10,555 nucleotides of DNA from an uncultured Bacteroidota bacterium. Lineage in GTDB: Bacteria > Bacteroidota > Bacteroidia > Chitinophagales > Chitinophagaceae. A model generated the notes under the pieces. That model did no database searches. It was not told the origin of the DNA and saw only the letters and a list, made by a program, of their open reading frames with translations. The stretch's first letter is position 1; every line of letters starts with the position of its first letter. A program made the position numbers and the translations under genes. This document shows positions 1-5,029 of this stretch, in pieces. The stretch lies in contig CAMLGP010000046.1 of assembly GCA_946479535.1 (NCBI GenBank), positions 1-10,555 of the forward strand. Reading direction: 5' to 3'.

Positions 1-138
1 GTTTCATGCGACAAGAAAAATCTGCTCAAAGTTTTTTCTTCAAAGAAGGGGATAATAAATGACTACCTGGATAAGAACAAGGTGAATTTTAATAATGAGG
101 ATGATGTGAAAGGATTATTCAAAGCCATCAATAATTAA
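1..138 (+). CDS. 3' end of an unrecognised protein (partial)
   Basis: An open frame runs from the first base to a TAA at 136-138 and gives 45 residues, beginning VSCDKKNLLKVF and ending VKGLFKAINN. The 5' part lies outside the window. The visible tail is rich in Lys, Asn and Asp and looks mostly helical, with no membrane segment. Similar charged tails occur at the end of small secreted or hypothetical Bacteroidota proteins, but I do not recognise the family and assign no function. The frame is supported by Bacteroidota-like composition, by an uninterrupted run to the window edge and by the clearly non-coding sequence after it. Confidence 0.6.
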   Translation, partial: VSCDKKNLLKVFSSKKGIINDYLDKNKVNFNNEDDVKGLFKAINN

Positions 139-189
139 AGTCAAAAAGTAAATAGGGATAATCTCTGAATTCGTCGTTTAGGCCACTGT

Positions 190-229
190 GGGCTACAATG
201 TCCCGATAGTTTTCGGGACATTGTAGCCC
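190..229. repeat. Perfect 17-bp inverted repeat (hairpin), 6-nt loop
   Basis: The left arm GGGCTACAATGTCCCGA (190-206) and right arm TCGGGACATTGTAGCCC (213-229) are exact reverse complements around the loop TAGTTT. The hairpin lies 51 bp after the stop codon at 136-138. It has no T-run on either side, so it is not a classic intrinsic terminator. It could still end transcription, protect a 3' end, or be a copy of a dispersed palindromic element. Other copies cannot be checked within this window. Confidence 0.85.
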
Positions 230-242
230 TCGGATACTGTTT

Positions 243-295
243 AGCCTATATTATTCCAAACCGGGCTATTACCTGATTTTACTTTTATATAGGCT
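243..295. repeat. 9-bp inverted repeat with 35-bp spacing
   Basis: AGCCTATAT (243-251) and ATATAGGCT (287-295) are exact reverse complements. The long spacing argues against a strong RNA hairpin and would suit two half-sites for a regulator, or chance in an AT-rich spacer. The right arm lies between the two copies of the TTTTACTTTT direct repeat. Confidence 0.4.
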
Positions 296-357
296 TTTTA
301 CTTTTTCTACGGATTAATAGAATCTTAACCGGGTAATTAAGGGCTTTTAAGGACACT

Positions 358-373
358 GGGAATGTATATTCCC
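358..373. promoter_or_regulatory. Small palindrome upstream of the DUF1080 unit (possible operator)
   Basis: GGGAAT (358-363) and ATTCCC (368-373) are perfect arms around GTAT, and the element ends 27 bp before the ATG at 401. Its size and position fit a dimeric repressor site or a weak leader hairpin. No regulator gene is visible in the neighbouring unit, so the role is an inference from symmetry and location. Confidence 0.3.
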
Positions 374-400
374 GGATTACCAAACAAACGATGAAACCGT

Positions 401-1507
401 ATGAAATTGATGCTTTTAGCCGTTTTTTCTTCAACGGCTTTATTTTCCTCAGCCCAAACAGTAAACACAGGATGGCAGAATCTTTTTAACGGAAAAGACC
501 TTAAATCATGGGATAGTTATATGCGCCCTCCCAATATGATGGGCTATGATAACAAACAGGATACTCCCATGGACCCGATTGGCCTGAACAAAGACCCCTA
601 TAAAGTATTTACGGTACAGAATGGCATGATCCATATATCCGGCGAGATCTGGGGTGCCATAACTTCCAGACAGGAATACAGCAATTTTCATATCCGCTTT
701 CAGACCAAATGGGGCGAAAAGCAGTGGGCTCCGCGTGCTACTGGTCTCCGTGATGCAGGATTTCTTTTCCATTGCACAGAACCGTTCGATTATTCTTTTA
801 AATGCTGGATGCGCAGCATCGAAATGCAAATCCAGGAAACCGAGATTGGGGATCATTTCAACCTGGGCGGTGGCGATGCAGAGTTTCAACTCTCACCAGC
901 CCGCACCAGCAGTCGCGCAAGTGTTCAACAGTATGATGGCAATGCTTCATTAAAACGTTTTAATGGCCGGGTATACCGCTCCGGCGATTTTGAAAGTCCG
1001 AAAGGTGAATGGACTACCAGTGAGGTAATCGCAAGACAGGCAGATGCTGTATTCATTGTGAATGGCTTTGTGGTGAATAGACTCTTTAATATCTACAGAG
1101 ATGATCTGAAGCAGCAGGTAACCAGCGGAAAGATCCAGTTCCAAAGTGAAAGCGCGGAATACTGGCTGAAAAATATTCAGATAAGACCTCTTTCTTTCAA
1201 AATAACCAGGCCTGTACTGACCAGCCCGCAACCAGATATCACCATTGGAGAGAATGAAAATCAGCAGATAGAAGTTACCAATACCGGGGAACCTGTTGAA
1301 CTGGTAGCAGCTGAATTGATCGGAAAGGATATCGACAAATTTATTGTGAAGCTGCCTTCGCTGCCAATGACTTTGAAGAAAGGGCAGAAAATCATACTTC
1401 CCGTTACTATTAAACCCGGGAGTGTTTCCGGTAATAAGGTTAAGTTAAGGCTTGAAAGTGAATTAGGGCCTGTTCCTGGATGGGAGGCTAATCTTACCGT
1501 TAAATAA
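401..1507 (+). CDS. Exported DUF1080 (3-keto-disaccharide hydrolase family) protein with C-terminal Ig-like domain
   Basis: The 368-residue protein starts with a signal peptide of about 18 residues, with a likely cut after FSSA before QTVN, so it acts in the periplasm or at the surface. Residues 24-263 form a DUF1080 domain (Pfam PF06439, concanavalin-like fold, the 3-keto-disaccharide hydrolase family). The markers are WQNLFNGKDLKSW near the start, the YSNFHIRFQTKWG strand, the SIEMQIQE segment (139-146) at the usual active-site strand, and a closing KNIQIRPL. Residues 266-368 form an extra beta-sandwich with NTGEPVEL and LKKGQKIILPVTIKPG, resembling ASH/choice-of-anchor-D Ig-like domains. 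Compact family members lack it, including the one encoded at 2797-3471. The ATG at 401 is chosen because it opens the signal peptide. The ATG at 391 is in another frame. It is first of three same-strand genes, 52 bp before the next. The family is clear, but the substrate is unknown. Confidence 0.9.
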   Translation: MKLMLLAVFSSTALFSSAQTVNTGWQNLFNGKDLKSWDSYMRPPNMMGYDNKQDTPMDPIGLNKDPYKVFTVQNGMIHISGEIWGAITSRQEYSNFHIRFQTKWGEKQWAPRATGLRDAGFLFHCTEPFDYSFKCWMRSIEMQIQETEIGDHFNLGGGDAEFQLSPARTSSRASVQQYDGNASLKRFNGRVYRSGDFESPKGEWTTSEVIARQADAVFIVNGFVVNRLFNIYRDDLKQQVTSGKIQFQSESAEYWLKNIQIRPLSFKITRPVLTSPQPDITIGENENQQIEVTNTGEPVELVAAELIGKDIDKFIVKLPSLPMTLKKGQKIILPVTIKPGSVSGNKVKLRLESELGPVPGWEANLTVK

Positions 1508-1559
1508 GCACACCCCTTTTATTCGCAATTATTCACCTCAATCTCATCAAATCATCATT

Positions 1560-2765
1560 ATGAACAATAATCGTAGAGACTTTATTAAAAAAGGTACATC
1601 ACTGGCAGCAGGATTATCAATTGGAGCTGTTGGCACGGCTGCATTGGCTGCTGAAAATAATTTTGCTCCGGCAGGAAAGAAAGTTCCATTACCACAGGTA
1701 GAAGGACCTGATACACCCAAACTAACCATGACGGTAAGTGCAAATGCTACTGAATCCAATATGAAATGGATCAAACAATTTGGTTGCGATTACGTGCATA
1801 TGGGTGGTCCACGCATACCCTGGACCGAAGAAGGATTACGAGCTATTATAGAGCGATTTAAAGCACAGGGATTAACGGTTATTAATATGATGATCTATTT
1901 CTCACAGGCAAGTCTCCGGGGTACGGAAGGCAGGGATGAAGAGATCCAGAAAGTGAAGGACTCATTGATCGCTGCGGGAAAGGTGGGATTGCCGGTAGTA
2001 GAATATAATTTCTATTCACATCGTGCAGTTGAAGGTTATTATGATATTGTTGGTCGCGGTGGAGTACAATACCTCGGTTATGATTATCATCGCAAGGGTC
2101 AGCCGAATCCTGCCGATAATAAGTGGAACTATAAAAATGCAAGGAAGCAACCTGATGAAGAAAATATGTCGATGGCTGAATTGCCACCAACTGAAAGAGA
2201 ACCTGCGCAAACAGCTGCAAAGGCATGGGAGAATATCGAATACTTTTTAAAAGCGGTTATTCCTGTAGCGGTTAAAGCAGGCGTGAGAATGGCTTTACAC
2301 CCCAATGATCCGCCTCCGCCAATGAGTCGCGGTTCAGAACAGATAATGTCTACCTTTAAAGACTGGAAGCGGCTTTGTGATATTGTAGATTCGCCTGCTA
2401 ACGGAATGACTTTCGATTGTGGCGTATCAACCGAAATAGGAGAGGATGCCGTTGAGGTATGCAAGTATCTTCTTTCAAGGGATCGTATCAGTCACGTTCA
2501 TTACCGGAATGTAATTGTGGAAACACCCAGGATCAAATATGTGGAAGTAATGATCGATGAAGGAAAAGTGGATATGCTGCAGGTGATGTATGAACTGTGT
2601 AAAGGAAAATATAAATATGGTATCTGGGCAGAGCATCCGCGTGATAATGAATTTGACACGGTACATAAAAGCGGTGGCTTTGTATCTTATTTATATAATC
2701 AGTCTTATGCACGAGCCATGTTCCAGGCGAGTATGATGATGCTGAAAGGCTGGAAACCCGTTTAA
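1560..2765 (+). CDS. Tat-exported mannonate dehydratase (UxuA)-like TIM-barrel protein
   Basis: The 401-residue protein begins with a twin-arginine signal (NRRDFIKKG, a hydrophobic stretch, then ALA-AE near residue 30), which suggests export of a folded, probably metal-containing enzyme. The rest matches the UxuA family. It has LPVVEYNF (144-151), a run from VIPVAVKAGVRMALHPNDPP (233-252), VDSPANGMTFDCG (276-288), HVHYRNV (312-318) and VDMLQVMYEL (337-346). UxuA dehydrates D-mannonate to 2-keto-3-deoxygluconate with a divalent metal. By alignment from memory, H247, C287 and H314 are candidate ligands. The family's RPDHG segment, which carries an Arg and a ligand Asp, reads WAEHP here (356-360), and the DWTRT segment after YNF is also different. 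The substrate may therefore not be mannonate. Related barrel enzymes act as lyases, hydratases or epimerases on 3-keto sugars, which would suit the DUF1080 genes on both sides. Confidence 0.88.
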   Translation: MNNNRRDFIKKGTSLAAGLSIGAVGTAALAAENNFAPAGKKVPLPQVEGPDTPKLTMTVSANATESNMKWIKQFGCDYVHMGGPRIPWTEEGLRAIIERFKAQGLTVINMMIYFSQASLRGTEGRDEEIQKVKDSLIAAGKVGLPVVEYNFYSHRAVEGYYDIVGRGGVQYLGYDYHRKGQPNPADNKWNYKNARKQPDEENMSMAELPPTEREPAQTAAKAWENIEYFLKAVIPVAVKAGVRMALHPNDPPPPMSRGSEQIMSTFKDWKRLCDIVDSPANGMTFDCGVSTEIGEDAVEVCKYLLSRDRISHVHYRNVIVETPRIKYVEVMIDEGKVDMLQVMYELCKGKYKYGIWAEHPRDNEFDTVHKSGGFVSYLYNQSYARAMFQASMMMLKGWKPV

Positions 2766-2796
2766 TTGAAATACGAATAAGTAAATAAGTTCTTAG

Positions 2797-3471
2797 ATGA
2801 AATACCTATCATTTTTGATTGTCTGTTCGTGCCTTCTGCTATCACATCTGGCTTTTTCTCAAAATGCAAATGAAGCGGTTGAGCCCAGGGTTAATGGTGG
2901 AGGAACTATCGATCTGCTTAAAGACGGTACTTTGGATGCATGGAAGGTTCCTTCTCACTGGCATTTGGTCAACGGGATCATTGTTGGAGAAACAGGAACC
3001 GGGAAATTGACTGCTCCTGAATGGATCTATACCAAACAGCGATTCAGCAATTTTGAATTCACCTGTGAAATGAGACTTACCGGAGATAGTCACCGTAACA
3101 CTGGCATTTATTACCGCGTTAATACATTTTTATTCCGCAACAGGTATGAAGCCCCTTCGGGATATGAATTTGATGCTGCGGCTACAGGAGATAATTTAAA
3201 TGGATCTGTGGGCGACTGGTATGCACGGCCACAGTTGCGTATATCCGCAGATTCTGCAATTGTCAATAAGATATATAATTCCGATAACTGGAACCGTATG
3301 ACCCTTCGGGCAAGAGGTAACCGCCTTGAATACTGGATCAATGGAGTTAAGATCATGGATTTTCAGGATCCTGACCCAAAAGGATCCCGCGAAGGGATAA
3401 TTGGTTTCCAGATGCATGATGGCGCCGTTATGAAGGCGGAATATCGAAATATACGCGTGCTTCCCCTTTAG
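2797..3471 (+). CDS. Exported compact DUF1080 (3-keto-disaccharide hydrolase family) protein
   Basis: The 224-residue protein has a signal peptide (MKYLSFLIVCSCLLLS, likely cut near AFS-QN) followed by a single DUF1080 domain filling residues 36-224. Visible family marks are LLKDGTLDAWKV, the RFSNFEFTCEMRL strand (82-94), SHRNTGIYYRV (98-108), SGYEFDAA (121-128, the position of the usual YEFQ segment), NSDNWNRMTLRARGNRLEYW (161-180), INGVKIMDF, and the closing GFQMHDGAVMKAEYRNIRV. Its length is usual for a stand-alone domain. It starts 31 bp after the UxuA-like gene with no terminator between them, so the two are probably co-transcribed. Having two different DUF1080 proteins in one unit suggests different substrates or steps. 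I see no lipobox ending in Cys at the cleavage site, so it is probably soluble in the periplasm. Confidence 0.9.
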   Translation: MKYLSFLIVCSCLLLSHLAFSQNANEAVEPRVNGGGTIDLLKDGTLDAWKVPSHWHLVNGIIVGETGTGKLTAPEWIYTKQRFSNFEFTCEMRLTGDSHRNTGIYYRVNTFLFRNRYEAPSGYEFDAAATGDNLNGSVGDWYARPQLRISADSAIVNKIYNSDNWNRMTLRARGNRLEYWINGVKIMDFQDPDPKGSREGIIGFQMHDGAVMKAEYRNIRVLPL

Positions 3472-3550
3472 CCATAAGCCAAAATTTTTGTCAGCCTGGC
3501 TTCCCAATTCTTCTGTAGAAATAACTCAAAAATACTTTCTGCGGGGTTCC

Positions 3551-3576
3551 AACCTTTCTTTAGGTTTATACTCTTA
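3551..3576 (+). promoter_or_regulatory. Possible ECF-type promoter of the sigma operon
   Basis: AACCTTT at 3551-3557 resembles the AAC-containing -35 element typical of ECF sigma promoters. ACTCTTA at 3570-3576, 15 bp after AACC, is a plausible but imperfect -10. The position directly before the sigma gene would suit autoregulation, which is common for ECF operons. The same segment holds a 5-bp inverted repeat (AACCT 3551-3555, AGGTT 3562-3566). A start a few bases after the -10 would leave a leader of only about 10-15 nt before the TTG at 3594. A housekeeping-type alternative (TACTTTCT with TTC 19 bp upstream) lies further upstream. Confidence 0.35.
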
Positions 3577-3593
3577 TATATGTTCCAGGCGAT

Positions 3594-4145
3594 TTGAATA
3601 CATCAGAATATATACTGCAGGCGCTGGTTAAAAGCGCGGGAGAAGGCCAACTGACTGCACAGGAGGCTCTGTACCGCCAGTATTGCAAAGCGATGTATAA
3701 CGTATGTATCCGAATGTGTGGTAATGAGGCCGATGCCCACGATGCCCTGCAGGATGGATTTATCACTGCCTTCCGCAAAATTTACCAGATAAAAGACCCA
3801 AATACATTCGGCGGATGGCTGAAAAGGATCATCATTAACCAGTGTATAGCCCTGGGGAAAAAGAAATTCGTTTATACCCAACTGGAAGCTCCGGTTATAG
3901 ACCTTGCGCATGAAACGGATGAGAACTGGTGGACCAGTATCACCATGGTTCAGATCCATGAAGCGATCAAACAATTGCCAGATGGATGCCGGCAGATTTT
4001 TGTTCTGTATGCCGTAGAAGATTACACTCACCAGGAGATTGCCGATGAATTGCAGATAAGCACAGGAACCAGTAAAAGCCAGTATAGCAGGGCCAGGCAA
4101 TTACTGCAACAAATTATTCTGAAAAAAATGGTGGCGAATGGATAA
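3594..4145 (+). CDS. ECF-family RNA polymerase sigma factor, TTG start
   Basis: The 183-residue protein has the ECF layout. Region 2 covers about residues 22-92, with LYRQYCKAMYNVCIRMCGNE, then DALQDGFITAFRKIYQIKD and WLKRIIINQC. After a linker, region 4 covers about residues 122-172, with IKQLPDGCRQIFVLYAVEDY and the helix-turn-helix YTHQEIADELQISTGTSKSQ. It would direct RNA polymerase to a small set of promoters, probably including its own. The start is a TTG at 3594. In this frame there is no ATG between the TAG at 3561-3563 and region 2, and starting at the next Met (residue 34) would remove part of region 2. AGG lies eight bases upstream of the TTG. Its stop overlaps the next gene by 8 bp (ATGGATAA), a sign of translational coupling to its anti-sigma factor. 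Confidence 0.9.
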   Translation: MNTSEYILQALVKSAGEGQLTAQEALYRQYCKAMYNVCIRMCGNEADAHDALQDGFITAFRKIYQIKDPNTFGGWLKRIIINQCIALGKKKFVYTQLEAPVIDLAHETDENWWTSITMVQIHEAIKQLPDGCRQIFVLYAVEDYTHQEIADELQISTGTSKSQYSRARQLLQQIILKKMVANG

Positions 4146-5019
4146 GCTGAAACAACATATACAAAATAACCTTCCTGATCTGGATAAAGATCAGCCAAAG
4201 GAGGATTTTTGGAATGGGCTTGAACAGGAATTAAAGCTGTCAGAAGAAAAGGATCCCTTAAAAGATCATATTGAGCAGTATAAAGATGAATTTGATTTTG
4301 AAATACCGGGGGAGCATAGCTGGTTGCAGATTAAATCCACGATAAGCAGGCATACACCTGTGCGGTCAATTAATATTAAGAAACTGGGCTGGTATGTGGC
4401 AGCAGCTTCCCTGGTCCTTTTCATAATTGTTGGTGCACTGCTGTTTAATAACAGGAAAACGGGAACAGGGAAGAATGAAGGCCTGGTAAAAACACCTTCA
4501 AAAACTGAAATAGCAATACCAAAACTGGTTCCGGTTGATACGATGAACGAGGTTGTTCAGGTTCCTGTAAATGCAAATGAGGATAAAGTACAGGTGAAGG
4601 AGGAACAACAGGAAATAGTGCAAACTGACAAAAAGAATGACTACGCAGTTATAAAAAGGAAGCCGGCCGTTCAAAAAACAGGTAACAGAAAACTTCCTTT
4701 AATAATTACACAAACCCAGGCAGCATATGATGACCTGATTGCAGGACAGGTTAGTCTTATTCAAAGCCTACCCATGTATGGTGAATCTGCCGGGGACTTT
4801 GAAGGGTTTATAGAAGATTTCAAACGCCTGGACAAACAGGAAAAGCGGCTCAGAAAAGCCGTTTTGCAGAAAGGTATGGAGGAAAATACGCTGGATGAAT
4901 TGGCGATGATCTACCAGAAAAAGCTGACTGTATTAAAAATGCTGCAGCGGGAGATCAGTAAAACCAGTAACAATTTCCAAACTGAGGCAGATTCCATACC
5001 GGTTTTCATCAAACTTTAA
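4138..5019 (+). CDS. Single-pass membrane anti-sigma factor
   Basis: The 293-residue protein overlaps the sigma gene by 8 bp. It has an acidic, helical N-terminus (1-80) that would face the cytoplasm and bind the sigma factor. One membrane segment follows at about residues 84-103 (GWYVAAASLVLFIIVGALLF), then a low-complexity periplasmic linker rich in Lys, Glu, Val and Gln. The C-terminal helical domain (about 195-293) includes FIEDFKRLDKQEKRLRKAVL and LDELAMIYQKKLTVLKMLQR. This C-terminal pattern recurs in Bacteroidota membrane proteins paired with ECF sigma factors. No HxxxCxxC zinc motif is present, so it is not a ZAS-type anti-sigma. Residues 7-28 and 44-65 look like a gap-free duplication offset by 37 residues (H7/H44, D16/D53, P20/P57, W25/W62). 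The function rests on gene order and topology more than on a named domain. Confidence 0.8.
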   Translation: MDKLKQHIQNNLPDLDKDQPKEDFWNGLEQELKLSEEKDPLKDHIEQYKDEFDFEIPGEHSWLQIKSTISRHTPVRSINIKKLGWYVAAASLVLFIIVGALLFNNRKTGTGKNEGLVKTPSKTEIAIPKLVPVDTMNEVVQVPVNANEDKVQVKEEQQEIVQTDKKNDYAVIKRKPAVQKTGNRKLPLIITQTQAAYDDLIAGQVSLIQSLPMYGESAGDFEGFIEDFKRLDKQEKRLRKAVLQKGMEENTLDELAMIYQKKLTVLKMLQREISKTSNNFQTEADSIPVFIKL

Positions 5020-5029
5020 AGGAACTATC

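Larger units (their letters stand above)
139..400. other. Non-coding spacer rich in inverted repeats
   Basis: This 262-bp stretch between the partial gene and the first DUF1080 gene has no credible coding frame. It holds a perfect 17-bp hairpin (190-229), a 9-bp inverted repeat with long spacing (243-251 with 287-295), a direct repeat of TTTTACTTTT offset by 19 bp (277-286 and 296-305), and a small palindrome close to the next start codon (358-373). It probably carries the end of the upstream transcription unit and the promoter of the DUF1080 unit. I found no clean TAnnTTTG -7 element. TACTTTTT at 299-306 is the nearest match, with TTT rather than TTG 19 bp upstream. Confidence 0.6.

Noticed and set aside
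139..400. CRISPR array or insertion-sequence end, prompted by the clustered repeats
   Set aside because: There is no regular repeat-spacer pattern, no transposase fragment and no target-site duplication. The repeats differ in sequence and size.
391..489. ATG at 391 opening a 32-residue + strand frame just before the first DUF1080 gene
   Set aside because: It is out of frame with the DUF1080 protein, lacks any recognisable features and lies almost wholly inside the real gene. The ATG at 401 gives a proper signal peptide.
506..889. Minus-strand open frame of 127 codons
   Set aside because: It lies entirely within the DUF1080 gene on the other strand and its translation has no family-like pattern.
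3476..3502. Inverted repeat AAGCCA/TGGCTT after the second DUF1080 gene, considered as a terminator
   Set aside because: It has only 6-bp arms, a 15-nt loop and no T-run afterwards, which is too weak to call.
3603..4100. Minus-strand open frame of 165 codons
   Set aside because: It is antisense to the well-supported sigma factor, with no coherent domain or start context.
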